DNA from: DATLWR01 sp035576205
GTDB taxonomy: Bacteria > Pseudomonadota > Zetaproteobacteria > Mariprofundales > Mariprofundaceae
DNA length: 35,019 nucleotides
Assembly: GCA_035576205.1 (NCBI GenBank)
Contig: DATLWR010000067.1
Coordinates: forward strand, 1 to 35,019
Direction of reading: 5' to 3'
The position numbers and the translations under genes are program-made. Every line of letters begins with the position of its first letter. The first letter of the stretch is position 1. Below, piece by piece: positions 1 through 8,255 of this stretch. Below the pieces are notes generated by a model. That model was not told the origin of the DNA. It did not search any database and saw only the letters and a list, made by a program, of their open reading frames with translations.

Positions 1-1
1 G

Positions 2-940
2 GAGGTAAGCGAGGTGCACTGGCTGATCGATGCCCGCTACCGTTTCGTCAGCGGCCTGTTTCCGCCGCAGGTGGTCGTGCACGAAGTGAATCTGAAGGGC
101 GAGCGGCCGCTTATCTCCGCCTGGCAGACCATCCGTCGGCTACGCCGCATCGGTTTCGATGCTGTGCTCGACCTGCAGGGGCTGATCAAATCCGCCGTGC
201 TGGCACGCCTCTGCGGCTTCCCCGTCTACGGCATTGATACGGCAGAGCTGCGCGAGAAGCCGGCCGGCTGGCTGCAGCGCGCCGTCCGCTTCCATCCCGA
301 AGAGCGGCATGTCGTACAGCAGTACCGGCGGGTAGCAGCGGCTCCGTTTGGAAAGCATCCAGGCCATCCCCCTGGGGCACCCATCGATTACGTCGCACCG
401 ACGGTGCAGAAGGATGTCTCCGAAAAACTTCGCGATGATTCGGCTCTCACCAGGCTCGATCTCGCAGGTAGCCGCTACGTCGTACTGCACAGCGCCGGCG
501 GCTGGCAGACCAAGCAGCTACCGGCCGAGACCTGGCTTGCCACAGCCCGCGGCATTGCCGAACGAGGCATGACAGCGGTCTTCTCATGGGGTAATGAAAC
601 CGAACGGCAGCGGGCAGCGGAACTGGCGGCAAGCGGCGGCCTGCTCTTGCCCGAACGCCTGAACCTGTCAGCATTGGCGGTACTGCTCAGCCAGGCAACG
701 GCGGTGGTGGGCGCCGACACCGGCGTGCTGCATCTGGCCGCTGCCCTGGGCAGCCCGACCATCACATTCTGGGGCCCGTCGGCATCGTGGCGATCCGCAC
801 CCATAGGAGAAGGACACTGGCACATCGAATCGAACCCGGCCTGCGGCCCCTGCTTCAGGCGCAGCTGCGACCACTTCACCTGCATGGAAAACATCCGGGC
901 TTCGGCCATATTGGAGGCGCTCGATGAGCTCGCCGGATAG
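2..940 (+). CDS. waaC: Heptosyltransferase I (GT9 family), 5' truncated by window edge
   Basis: This enzyme adds the first L-glycero-D-manno-heptose from ADP-heptose to Kdo of the LPS inner core, on the cytoplasmic face of the inner membrane. The frame is open back to base 2 and the first visible residues (EVSEVHWLIDARY) match the middle of the N-terminal domain of WaaC proteins, so the true start lies outside the window; the GTG at 14 is not the start. Visible marks are VLDLQGLIKSAVLARL in the N-terminal Rossmann domain and, in the C-terminal domain, GADTGVLHLAAALGSP followed by FWGPS, the GT9 donor-site signature. A cysteine-rich stretch, CGPCFRRSCDHFTC, precedes the end and is common in this family. 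At least 312 residues are present, so only a short N-terminal part is missing. The stop overlaps the next gene by 17 bases. A different GT9 heptosyltransferase cannot be fully excluded. Confidence 0.8.
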   Translation, partial: EVSEVHWLIDARYRFVSGLFPPQVVVHEVNLKGERPLISAWQTIRRLRRIGFDAVLDLQGLIKSAVLARLCGFPVYGIDTAELREKPAGWLQRAVRFHPEERHVVQQYRRVAAAPFGKHPGHPPGAPIDYVAPTVQKDVSEKLRDDSALTRLDLAGSRYVVLHSAGGWQTKQLPAETWLATARGIAERGMTAVFSWGNETERQRAAELAASGGLLLPERLNLSALAVLLSQATAVVGADTGVLHLAAALGSPTITFWGPSASWRSAPIGEGHWHIESNPACGPCFRRSCDHFTCMENIRASAILEALDELAG

Positions 941-1505
941 CTTCGTGCAGAACGCCGCTCCCTGGAAGCGGCTCATCCTCAACCACCGCATCACGGTCAG
1001 CGCCGTCTTCGGCATCGCTGCCCTGTTCTTCGTGCGCCCCAGCCTGCAAGCCATACTATGCGGCCTGCCACTGATCATTCTCGGCGAGGCGATCCGCCTG
1101 TGGGCCTCGGGCCACATCCACAAGATGGCCGAGGTGACGCGCACCGGCCCCTATGCCCTGTGCCGGCATCCGCTCTACCTGGGCCATTTCTTCATCACGC
1201 TCGGCTTCCTGACCGCGGCCGGCAACCTGTGGCTGATCCCGGCAGGCATCGTGGCCTTCCTGCTGATCTTCCTGCCGACCATGGAGCGCGAGGAAAGCTT
1301 CCTGACCAACCAGTTCGGCAATGAGTACAGCCGTTATTCGGAAACCGTGCCGCGCTTCCTGCCATATCGCTGGAACCCGGAAGCGACCCACGGCACCTTC
1401 GACTGGCAGCTGGTCAAGCGCCACCGCGAGTGGAACAACATCTATGGCCTCGTCGGCGGCCTCATCGCTTTTGCAGCGCTTGGAGTCTGGCTCGGCACAT
1501 GGTGA
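924..1505 (+). CDS. Isoprenylcysteine carboxyl methyltransferase (ICMT)-like membrane methyltransferase
   Basis: A 193-residue integral membrane protein of the ICMT/PEMT-like methyltransferase superfamily. Hydrophobic segments lie at about residues 24-55 and 84-105, followed by the family signature: TRTGPYALCRHPLYLGHF (RHP and Y-x-G, involved in SAM binding in the family) and, further on, the ExE...YxxY region (MEREESFLTNQFGNEYSRY). Bacterial members usually have unknown substrates; prenyl-protein methylation is unlikely here. The ATG overlaps the stop of waaC by 17 bases and the gene overlaps the following DUF3108 gene, so it belongs to the same transcript. Its place inside an LPS cluster suggests a lipid or glycan substrate, but that is inference. 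Confidence 0.75.
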   Translation: MSSPDSFVQNAAPWKRLILNHRITVSAVFGIAALFFVRPSLQAILCGLPLIILGEAIRLWASGHIHKMAEVTRTGPYALCRHPLYLGHFFITLGFLTAAGNLWLIPAGIVAFLLIFLPTMEREESFLTNQFGNEYSRYSETVPRFLPYRWNPEATHGTFDWQLVKRHREWNNIYGLVGGLIAFAALGVWLGTW

Positions 1506-2221
1506 GGTGGCTCGCCGCCCTGCTGCTGCTCATGCCTTCTGCGGCATGGGCCGATTGCATGCCGTACACCGGCGAAAAGCTGGTGTTCAGCGTCGGCTGG
1601 GAGTTCATCAACGCCGGCACCGCCACCATGGATACCAGTGCGACCAAGGATGGCTGGCGCATCGCCACGCAGGCCAACACCAACAAGTTCCTCGACATGT
1701 TCAAGAAGGTGCGCGACACCATCACCGCCGAAGGCCTGTGCGTAAACGGGCGCATGCAGAGCACGCTGTTCGATGTCGAGCAGCACGAGCGCAGCTACCA
1801 TGCCTCCAAGCAGACGCGCTTTTTGTGGAAGGAAAACAAGGTCCTCTATACCCAGAACAAGCAGACCGACAGCTACGACGTGCCGGCCGGACACCTGAGC
1901 GTCATGGACGCATTTTTCGCCGTGCGCCAGATGCAGCTCAAGCCCGGCCAGACGATCAGCCTGCCGGTATTCGATTCCCGCAAGCGCTACGAGGTGGTGG
2001 TCGGCATCGAGTCGAAGCTCGAGAAGCTGCCCGCCCCGTGGGGCGGCTTCGTCGACTGCGTCGTCGTCACCCCGCAGCTGAAAACCGAAGGCATCTTCTC
2101 CAGTATTGGTGCGATCAGGATATGGCTGACCAACGACAGCCGCCGCATTCCGCTGAAGATGACCGCCGCGATCAAGATCGGGCACATCGTAGCCATCCTC
2201 GATTCCTATTCGGAGAAATAA
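1499..2221 (+). CDS. DUF3108 family exported protein
   Basis: A 240-residue protein with a clear signal peptide: MVRW, a hydrophobic run LAALLLLMPSAA, and a likely cleavage after AWA. The mature part contains the DUF3108 pattern: YTGEKLVFSVGWEFINAGTATM near the N-terminus, a central KVLYTQNKQTDSYDVPAGHLSVMDAFFAVRQ, and IRIWLTNDSRRIPLKM near the end. DUF3108 proteins are periplasmic or outer-membrane-associated beta-rich proteins without a defined function. I chose the ATG at 1499 because it overlaps the previous stop in the form ATGGTGA and leaves the signal peptide at the very N-terminus; a longer in-frame reading from 1430 would bury it. The gene ends an overlapping trio with waaC and the ICMT-like gene; a 136-base gap follows. 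Confidence 0.8.
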   Translation: MVRWLAALLLLMPSAAWADCMPYTGEKLVFSVGWEFINAGTATMDTSATKDGWRIATQANTNKFLDMFKKVRDTITAEGLCVNGRMQSTLFDVEQHERSYHASKQTRFLWKENKVLYTQNKQTDSYDVPAGHLSVMDAFFAVRQMQLKPGQTISLPVFDSRKRYEVVVGIESKLEKLPAPWGGFVDCVVVTPQLKTEGIFSSIGAIRIWLTNDSRRIPLKMTAAIKIGHIVAILDSYSEK

Positions 2222-2357
2222 CCCATGGCCAGGCCGGCCAATCGCTTGCTGATTCTAGCCGCCGGATATGTAGGATGATCGCCGCCTTCGCACCAAACGA
2301 AGCGCATGGGTGCCGGCGCCCGACCAAACAGGCCTGCCGGACTGGAGAGCATGAAGC

Positions 2358-3056
2358 ATGAAGTTGCTGCCTGATTGGCTTTATCTGCTGCGCAAGACCT
2401 TCCTGACCCGCAGTTCGCGCCGCCACTACTCGCAGTTCGGCGAGGATGTCGTGCTGCTCGACTGGCTGCACGACCGCGAGGGCTTCTTCGTCGATGTCGG
2501 CTGCTACCACCCCAGCAAGTTCTCCAATACGTACGCCCTCTACAGGCGAGGCTGGCGCGGCATCAATATCGACATGGACGAGATCAAGGTGCGCGCCTTT
2601 GCCATGGCACGCCCGGACGACATCAATGTGCATGCTGCCGTCTCCGACGAGCCGGGCGAGGTCAGCATCCACCGTTTCTCGAAATACGGTCTGGGCAGCA
2701 TGATCGTCAGAGACGATGCTGCGCCGCCGGCCGAACAGCAGGCGCTTGAGACCGTCCGGCTGCGGACGCGGACGCTCGACGAGATTATCGAGGCCACTGT
2801 GTACAAGAACCGACAGATCGATCTGTTGACGGTGGATGCCGAGGGACACGATCTCGAGGTGCTGCGCTCACTGTCGTTCGACACCTACAAGCCGAAGCTG
2901 ATTCTCGTCGAACTGCATACCGACGGTATCGACGAGGTGCTCGCTTCGCCGCTGCACCGGTTCCTCGCCGAAAAGGGCTACACGCTCTGCAACTGGGTCG
3001 GCCTGACACTCTTCTACCGCCGCAGCGACTTGCGCTACAAGGCCTTCCCGGCGTGA
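2358..3056 (+). CDS. FkbM family SAM-dependent methyltransferase
   Basis: A 232-residue protein of the FkbM (Methyltransf_21) family, which usually O-methylates sugars or polyketides. The SAM-binding motif I is visible as FFVDVGCYHPSKFSNTY (about residues 38-55), followed by the acidic ribose-binding residue in GINIDMDE, and the post-motif LLTVDAEGHDLEVLRSL (about 155-171), typical of FkbM proteins. The N-terminal YSQFGEDVVLLDWL also fits the family. A GAGAGCATGAAGC sequence with a weak purine stretch precedes the ATG. In this setting the likely substrate is a sugar of the LPS outer core or O-chain; the exact acceptor cannot be read from the sequence. Confidence 0.8.
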   Translation: MKLLPDWLYLLRKTFLTRSSRRHYSQFGEDVVLLDWLHDREGFFVDVGCYHPSKFSNTYALYRRGWRGINIDMDEIKVRAFAMARPDDINVHAAVSDEPGEVSIHRFSKYGLGSMIVRDDAAPPAEQQALETVRLRTRTLDEIIEATVYKNRQIDLLTVDAEGHDLEVLRSLSFDTYKPKLILVELHTDGIDEVLASPLHRFLAEKGYTLCNWVGLTLFYRRSDLRYKAFPA

Positions 3057-3079
3057 ACATCCGAATCTTCTGAACGATC

Positions 3080-3940
3080 ATGACGACAACACCGGCCGGC
3101 AAACTTGCCGTCATCATCTCCACCTACCAGAACCCCGCCATGCTGCGGCTGGTGCTGGAGGGTTACCGCCGGCAAACCTGCCGCGACTTTTGCATCTACA
3201 TCGCCGACGACGGTTCCGGGGCGGAAACCCGACAGCTCATCGAAGCCTACAAGCATGACTTTCCGGCTCCTATCACCCACCTTTGGCACGAGGACCGCGG
3301 CTTTCGCAAGGCACGCATCCACAACCGCGTCATCCGGGAGGTCACCGAGCCCTATATCCTGCTCACCGACGGCGACTGCATCCCGCTGCCGAACCTGGTA
3401 TCCACGCATCTCAGACTTGCCAGCCATGGCCACTTCATCAGCGGCCGCCGCATCCTGCTGTCGGAGGCGTTGACCCGGCGCCTGCTGAACGGCGAGGAGA
3501 AACTTGCCGATAATATCCGGCAGTGGCTGCGGCTGCGGCTGCGCGGCGAGGTCAACCGGCTGCTGCCAATGTTCACCCCCCCCTACCTCTCCGCCCCCAA
3601 CGACAAGCTGGCCGGCATCCGTGGCTGCCATCTGTCGCTGTGGCGCGACGACCTCGTGGCCATCAATGGCTTCGACGAATCCTACGAAGGCTGGGGGCGC
3701 GAAGACTCCGATCTCGTCGCCCGACTGCTGCATGCCGGCATCAGGCGCCGCAACCTGCAAGGCACGCCGGTACTCCACCTCTGGCACCGGGAAAACCCGC
3801 GCCAGAAGCTGGATGCCAACGACGCCTTGCTGAAACAGTGCCTCGACGAGCGGCGCATCAAGGCCATTGTCGGCCTTACCCAGCTGGCGGGGCAGGACAA
3901 CGAACCGTTTCCGGACCACAGTCAGGGGAGCATGACATGA
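3080..3940 (+). CDS. Glycosyltransferase family 2 with C-terminal galactosyltransferase-like domain
   Basis: A 286-residue GT-A fold glycosyltransferase. The N-terminal GT2 domain shows LAVIISTYQNPAMLRLVLEGY and IADDGSG (nucleotide binding), then the metal-binding DxD as LLTDGDCIPLP (about residue 95). The C-terminal part has GCHLSLWRDDLVAINGFDESYEGWGREDSDLVARL, the Glyco_transf_7C pattern that carries the acidic catalytic residues in chondroitin- and galactosyltransferase-type enzymes. It probably extends the LPS outer core; donor and acceptor are unknown. It overlaps the following glycosyltransferase gene by four bases (ATGA), so the two are translationally coupled. No strong ribosome binding site is seen before the ATG. 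Confidence 0.82.
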   Translation: MTTTPAGKLAVIISTYQNPAMLRLVLEGYRRQTCRDFCIYIADDGSGAETRQLIEAYKHDFPAPITHLWHEDRGFRKARIHNRVIREVTEPYILLTDGDCIPLPNLVSTHLRLASHGHFISGRRILLSEALTRRLLNGEEKLADNIRQWLRLRLRGEVNRLLPMFTPPYLSAPNDKLAGIRGCHLSLWRDDLVAINGFDESYEGWGREDSDLVARLLHAGIRRRNLQGTPVLHLWHRENPRQKLDANDALLKQCLDERRIKAIVGLTQLAGQDNEPFPDHSQGSMT

Positions 3941-4713
3941 ACAGGGTTTCCGCCTACATCATCGCCTACAACGAGGAGGCGAAGATCGCCGATGCCGTCG
4001 AGAGCGTGCTGTGGGCTGACGATGTGATCGTCGTCGACTCCCACAGCACCGACCGCACGGCGAGCATCGCCGAACAGCTGGGCGCCAGGGTCGTGCAGCT
4101 CGATTTCACCGGCTTCGGCAAACTGCGCAACGACGCCATCGCCGCCTGCTCGCAACCGTGGATTTTCAGCCTCGATGCCGACGAACGTTGCACGCCCGAA
4201 GCACGTGACGAGATCCTCGCCATCGTCAACGATAAGAATGCCGCCGACGCCTATTACACCCCGCGCCGCAACTGGTTCATGGGGCGCTGGATCAACCACT
4301 CCGGCTGGTATCCCGATTACCGGCAGCCGCAGCTGTTCCGGGCCGGCGCGCTCTCGTTCGACGAGCGCGACGAGGTCCACGAATCCTTCGAGGTGCACGG
4401 CAAAATCGGCCACATGCAGCATGCCGTCCTGCAGATTCCGTTTCGCAACCTCGAACAGGTTCAGAACAAGAGCAACCGCTACTCCACGCTCGGCGCCGAC
4501 AAGCTGTTGCGCAAAGGGGTACAGGGCAGCATGGCCAAGGCGCTGCTGCATGCCATCGGCGCCTTCCTGCGCATCTACATCCTGAAGCTGGGATTCCTCG
4601 ATGGCTGGGCGGGCTTCGTCATCGCCTTCGGCAACTTCGAGGGCACATTCTACCGCTACGCCAAACTGCACGAAAAACAGCAGCGCTGGGATCAGCCACC
4701 CAAGCTCCCGTGA
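3937..4713 (+). CDS. Glycosyltransferase family 2, WaaE/KdtX-like LPS core transferase
   Basis: A 258-residue GT2 enzyme resembling WaaE/LgtF-type LPS inner-core beta-glucosyltransferases, which add glucose to heptose I. Motifs: VSAYIIAYNEEAKIADAVES at the N-terminus, VIVVDSHSTDRT, FSLDADER (the DxD), and the characteristic RRNWFMGRWINHSGWYPDYRQPQLFR (about residues 109-134) shared by this subfamily. The C-terminal part is hydrophobic (LRIYILKLGFLDGWAGFVIAF), suggesting membrane association. The start at 3937 is chosen because the homologous N-terminus begins there and it forms a four-base overlap with the previous gene; the frame is open further upstream but only as a shadow. The stop overlaps the start of the next gene (TGATG). 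The sugar specificity is inferred from family only. Confidence 0.8.
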   Translation: MNRVSAYIIAYNEEAKIADAVESVLWADDVIVVDSHSTDRTASIAEQLGARVVQLDFTGFGKLRNDAIAACSQPWIFSLDADERCTPEARDEILAIVNDKNAADAYYTPRRNWFMGRWINHSGWYPDYRQPQLFRAGALSFDERDEVHESFEVHGKIGHMQHAVLQIPFRNLEQVQNKSNRYSTLGADKLLRKGVQGSMAKALLHAIGAFLRIYILKLGFLDGWAGFVIAFGNFEGTFYRYAKLHEKQQRWDQPPKLP

Positions 4714-5780
4714 TGCGCACATCCAGCACTTCGCCACTGCACATCATCCAGATCGTCCGCCGCTTTACCCCCAACGGCGGCATGGAGCGCTACGTCTGGG
4801 AGCTGTGCCGCGAGCTGGCTCTGGCCGGCCATCGCGTCACGGTGCTGTGCGAACGGCAGGAGACGCCGGAACCGGCCGGACCGATCGAGATCGTGACGCT
4901 CGGCAGTATCCGCCCGAAACCGCGCTGGCTTTCCCATCTCAGATTTTCCCGCCGCGTCGCCGACTGGCTGCAGCAGCATGCCGATGAGGAAACAGTCATC
5001 CACAGCCACGAGCGGACCGGTAGCCACCATGTCACAACCTTCCATGGCCCGCCGTTCGCCGCCGTTCGCGAAAAGCCATGGTGGCAGAAGCTGTCGCCGC
5101 GTATCTACGCCAACCTCTGGCTGGAACGCCGCGAGGTGTGCGGCGCACAGGTGCAGGCGGTGGTGCCCAACTCAGTGCTGATCGCCGAGCGGCTGGCCGC
5201 CTTCTATCCCTGCATCGGTGACCACCTCACCGCTCCCGTACCGCCGGGTGTGGAGCCCTTTCCGCCGCGGCCGACGCGTGACGTGCCAGCGGATGGCGGC
5301 ATCGTCGGCTTCGTCGGCAAGGAGTGGCAGCGCAAGGGACTCGACATCGCCGTGCGCATCGTCGAACAGATGCGAAAAGCACGGCCCGGGCTCATCTTCC
5401 GCGTCGCCGGACCGGAACCCGACGCCGTTCTCCACCTGTTCAGCCGCTGGCAAGGCGGTTACGAGCTGCTCGGCCGCGCCGATGTACGTGACTTCTACCA
5501 GGGCATCGACCTGCTCATCCACCCGGCACGCATGGAGCCGTTCGGCATGGTGATCACCGAGGCGATGAGCGCCGGCGTGCCGGTGCTCGTATCCGACCAG
5601 TGCGGCGCGCGCAGCGAAGTACCGGCCGAGCAGGTGTTAAGCCTGAACCAGGTGCCCGAGACGTGGGCGACCCTGGCCAATACGCTCATCGACACCACGC
5701 CATCTCCCTACCGGCGCAGCTGGCAGCAGGTAGCTATGGAACAATTGGCGATTTACCGCGAGCTTGTCGCTCATGCATAA
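4713..5780 (+). CDS. Glycosyltransferase family 4 (GT-B fold)
   Basis: A 355-residue retaining glycosyltransferase of the GT4 group. The N-terminal domain opens with HIIQIVRRFTPNGGMERYVWELCRELALAGH, where the glycine-rich GGMER loop binds the acceptor side; the C-terminal domain has GIVGFVGKEWQRKGLDIAVRI and the donor-binding E-x7-E motif in MEPFGMVITEAMSAGVPVLVSD. It most likely adds a hexose to the LPS core (WaaG-like role), but donor specificity is not readable. ATG at 4713 overlaps the previous stop; a GTG three bases upstream is an equally possible start. The 3' end runs into the O-antigen ligase gene, overlapping by 8 bases. Confidence 0.82.
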   Translation: MRTSSTSPLHIIQIVRRFTPNGGMERYVWELCRELALAGHRVTVLCERQETPEPAGPIEIVTLGSIRPKPRWLSHLRFSRRVADWLQQHADEETVIHSHERTGSHHVTTFHGPPFAAVREKPWWQKLSPRIYANLWLERREVCGAQVQAVVPNSVLIAERLAAFYPCIGDHLTAPVPPGVEPFPPRPTRDVPADGGIVGFVGKEWQRKGLDIAVRIVEQMRKARPGLIFRVAGPEPDAVLHLFSRWQGGYELLGRADVRDFYQGIDLLIHPARMEPFGMVITEAMSAGVPVLVSDQCGARSEVPAEQVLSLNQVPETWATLANTLIDTTPSPYRRSWQQVAMEQLAIYRELVAHA

Positions 5781-7038
5781 CTTCGAACGTTACAGTCAGC
5801 ATACTATCCTGGGCCTCGTCTGCATCGCCGCCGCCCTGTTCCCGTTTTCGGTTGCTGCCACCAATGCAGCCCTGGGGCTCGCTCTCGCCATGGGCCTCGT
5901 CTCAGGCCATCTGTGGAAAGGCATGCAGCTGTTCGCCTCCGAATTCCGGCCGCTGGCTCTGGCTTTCGCCGCTCTCGTGCTACTGGCGGCCGTGTCGCTG
6001 ACCTGGTCGCTCGATCCGGCATTGGGACTCAGGAAAATCGGTCGTGAGTGGCTGCTACTGCTGGTGCCGCTGCTGCTCTACTGTTTCAGACAGGAGCGAC
6101 AGCGCGACGCCATACTGATCGCCCTCTCCATCGGTCTCGGCCTGCATCTCGTCTATTGTGTCCTGCAGGCCTTCGGCCTGGCGCATCCGGTCACCGACGG
6201 CTCCAGCCAGGAGGATCCGGCCGGGCTGATCGGCCATATCGGCTTCGGTTTCGTCTATGGTCTGTGGGCAGGCTGGCTGATCCACGCAGCCATCCGGCTG
6301 CAGGGCTGGCAACGCTGGGCCGTTCTCGCTCTCGCCGGCTGGGCAATCGTCATGATCTTCCTCGGCCAGGGCCGTGCAGGCTATGTCGTGGCCATGGCCA
6401 TCCTGCTGTCGGTGACCTGGAAAGAGCTGATCCATCTCGCCAACAAGCGTTATATCCTGCTGGCCGCGGTCGTGCTGCTGCTGGCCGGCAGCGCCGCCGT
6501 GCTTAGCAGTGGCGCCAAGGAAAGGCTGGAGCTGAGCTGGCAGCAGCTCGAAGCAGCGCGGGCCGGCAATCTGCAAGGCACCGAAGCCCGCTTCGGGCTG
6601 TGGCTGGCGGCCTGGGAAGCCTGGAAATCGAGCCCGTGGTTCGGCTCCGGCACCGGCGGTTATTACAAGGCCGGCAAGGCGGCCATCGAAAAACACCCGA
6701 CCTACGGTTACAACGGCGACCCGTACAGCCACCCGCACAATATGTACCTGCTCAGCATGGTGCGCTGGGGACTCGTCGGCTTGCTCGTGCTCATTTCGTT
6801 GCTGGCAATATGGATCCGCACCGGCTGGCGTCTGGACTGGCGCATTTCGTCGGCTGGCTGCCTCATCGGCCTGTCGGGGCTGGCTCTTGCAGTCAACGGC
6901 CTGACCTCATCGAGTTTCGAAGAACACTTCCCCAGCATTCTCTCTATGCTGTTCCTCGGCCTCGGCCTGGCCGCAGCCAGCGAGGAGAAGTCTCTCAGTC
7001 GCGGCCAGCCCCGGCCCGACGCGACAGACGTTGCATGA
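5773..7038 (+). CDS. waaL: O-antigen ligase (WaaL/Wzy_C family)
   Basis: A polytopic inner-membrane protein of 421 residues with about ten hydrophobic segments. The Wzy_C/ligase domain carries GSGTGGYYKAGK and, in the large periplasmic loop, YSHPHNMYLLSMVRWGLVG; the HxxN/HNMYL histidine is the conserved catalytic site of O-antigen ligases. It would transfer the undecaprenyl-linked O-polysaccharide or another glycan to lipid A-core in the periplasm. I chose ATG 5773, which overlaps the preceding stop; a TTG at 5764 in the same frame is possible. It closes the plus-strand glycosyltransferase run and overlaps lptF tail-to-tail by 44 bases. A Wzy polymerase is an alternative, as the families are hard to separate, but the position after core transferases favours ligase. 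Confidence 0.75.
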   Translation: MHNFERYSQHTILGLVCIAAALFPFSVAATNAALGLALAMGLVSGHLWKGMQLFASEFRPLALAFAALVLLAAVSLTWSLDPALGLRKIGREWLLLLVPLLLYCFRQERQRDAILIALSIGLGLHLVYCVLQAFGLAHPVTDGSSQEDPAGLIGHIGFGFVYGLWAGWLIHAAIRLQGWQRWAVLALAGWAIVMIFLGQGRAGYVVAMAILLSVTWKELIHLANKRYILLAAVVLLLAGSAAVLSSGAKERLELSWQQLEAARAGNLQGTEARFGLWLAAWEAWKSSPWFGSGTGGYYKAGKAAIEKHPTYGYNGDPYSHPHNMYLLSMVRWGLVGLLVLISLLAIWIRTGWRLDWRISSAGCLIGLSGLALAVNGLTSSSFEEHFPSILSMLFLGLGLAAASEEKSLSRGQPRPDATDVA

Positions 7039-8152
7039 TCAGCTGGTGCAGCAGGTAGAACCACTCGCCGGACTGCGTCAGCAGCTTCGGCAGACGATCA
7101 GCCTCGGCACGGCGCCACAAATCCACGCCGAGCAGCACGAAAGCCAATTGCGTGGCCCACATCGTCCAGCCGGGCAGGGTGCCGAGCATGACCTTCTGCT
7201 GGAACAGCAGTTCGACATTGTAAACTGCGACGACCAGCGCGATGCCGGTGATCAGCGAGCCGGCCTTGCCCGATCGCTTCGGCGATAACGACAACGGCAG
7301 CGCGAACAGAAACAGCACCAGAACCGTCGTCGGCAGGATCAGCCGCCGGTTCCATTCGGCCACCGACTCGGCATCGTGCCGGTTCTGCATCGTCTGCCAC
7401 AACATGGCAGGCGGCATCAACGTCACATGATCGCTCATCGTCTGTTTGCTGAACCGTACGCTCTCCAGCGGCAGTGATACGACGTACTCGTCAAACGCCA
7501 GCATGCGCTGATCGGCCTGCTGCCCTTCCAGGCGTGTGCCATGTCTCATCCGCAACTGCAGGCTGTTGGCTGACGGCAGGAACTCGGCATCCTGGGCGAC
7601 ATAAAATACCGGCGTCTCCGACCGTCGGTCCTCCAGCATGATGCCATGGTAGACGCCTTGCTTGTCCTGACCCTTGACGTAGACCGTGATCGAACCCGCC
7701 CCTTCGGTGAAACGCTGAGGCGAGAAACTGATCGCCCCTTTCATCTCGTAGACCTTCAGCAGCACATTGTTGAAATCAAGCTGACTCTTCGGCATCCAGG
7801 CCATGGAGACATAGGTCAGACCGCCCCATATCAGGATAGCTGCGATCAGCAATGGCCTGAGCATGCGGGTGTACGAAACCCCCGAGGCGCGCATCGCATC
7901 CATCTCGCTGTTTTGCTGCAGATTGATGATGGTGTTCTGGGCCGAGAGGAAAAATGCCATCGGTACGGTCACCAGCAGGAAAAAGGGCATCGTCAGGATC
8001 AGCAGTTGCAGGATCAGCAGCCAGGCATGGGCGGCCTCCGCTTCCCCGAGCAGCTTCAGTGCCCGCGCCAGCATCAGCACGCCGAGCACCACCGCCAGCC
8101 CGCCAGCAAACGGGCCCAGCCACAACCTCAGAATATAGCGGTCCAGAACCAT
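6995..8152 (-). CDS. lptF: LPS export system permease LptF
   Basis: A 385-residue YjgP/YjgQ family protein. With LptG and LptB2 it forms the inner-membrane ABC transporter that extracts LPS and passes it to the LptC-LptA bridge. Visible layout: two N-terminal pairs of membrane segments (about residues 12-33, 42-75 and 98-120) with the coupling-helix region NTIINLQQNSEMDAMRASGVSYTRM between them, a periplasmic beta-jellyroll domain (about 130-255), and three C-terminal membrane segments (about 270-350). The N-terminal MVLDRYILRLWL is typical. The usual partner lptG is not in the window, so it must be elsewhere. The gene is convergent with and overlaps waaL by 44 bases, and is divergent from the methyltransferase at 8256, with a shared promoter region between them. 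Confidence 0.87.
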   Translation of the reverse strand: MVLDRYILRLWLGPFAGGLAVVLGVLMLARALKLLGEAEAAHAWLLILQLLILTMPFFLLVTVPMAFFLSAQNTIINLQQNSEMDAMRASGVSYTRMLRPLLIAAILIWGGLTYVSMAWMPKSQLDFNNVLLKVYEMKGAISFSPQRFTEGAGSITVYVKGQDKQGVYHGIMLEDRRSETPVFYVAQDAEFLPSANSLQLRMRHGTRLEGQQADQRMLAFDEYVVSLPLESVRFSKQTMSDHVTLMPPAMLWQTMQNRHDAESVAEWNRRLILPTTVLVLFLFALPLSLSPKRSGKAGSLITGIALVVAVYNVELLFQQKVMLGTLPGWTMWATQLAFVLLGVDLWRRAEADRLPKLLTQSGEWFYLLHQLIMQRLSRRAGAGRD

Positions 8153-8170
8153 GCGATGTCCACCGTCTCT

Positions 8171-8219
8171 TTGGCTTCACGCCCGCGGCCATGCTAGCAT
8201 CAGGCCGCCAAATGGTAAG
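8171..8219. promoter_or_regulatory. Candidate divergent promoter pair on a palindromic extended -10
   Basis: On the plus strand TTGGCT (8171-8176) is followed after 18 bases by TAGCAT (8195-8200), preceded by TGC, an extended -10. The perfect palindrome ATGCTAGCAT (8191-8200) gives the same TGC-TAGCAT on the minus strand, with CTTACC (complement of 8214-8219) 17 bases upstream. This could serve lptF on one side and the methyltransferase at 8256 on the other. The hexamers match consensus only at 3-4 of 6 positions, so this is a prediction. Confidence 0.35.
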
Positions 8220-8255
8220 CTTGGGGAACCAACCGAGGGAAACAGAACCTGCCGC

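Noticed and set aside
2222..2357. Promoter in the gap before the FkbM methyltransferase
   Set aside because: TTGCTG at 2246 has no acceptable -10 at 16-18 bases; only a short CTTCG/CGAAG hairpin is seen.
8151..8255. N-terminal extension of the methyltransferase at 8256
   Set aside because: It covers the divergent promoter region and overlaps the start of lptF; the sequence has no methyltransferase similarity.
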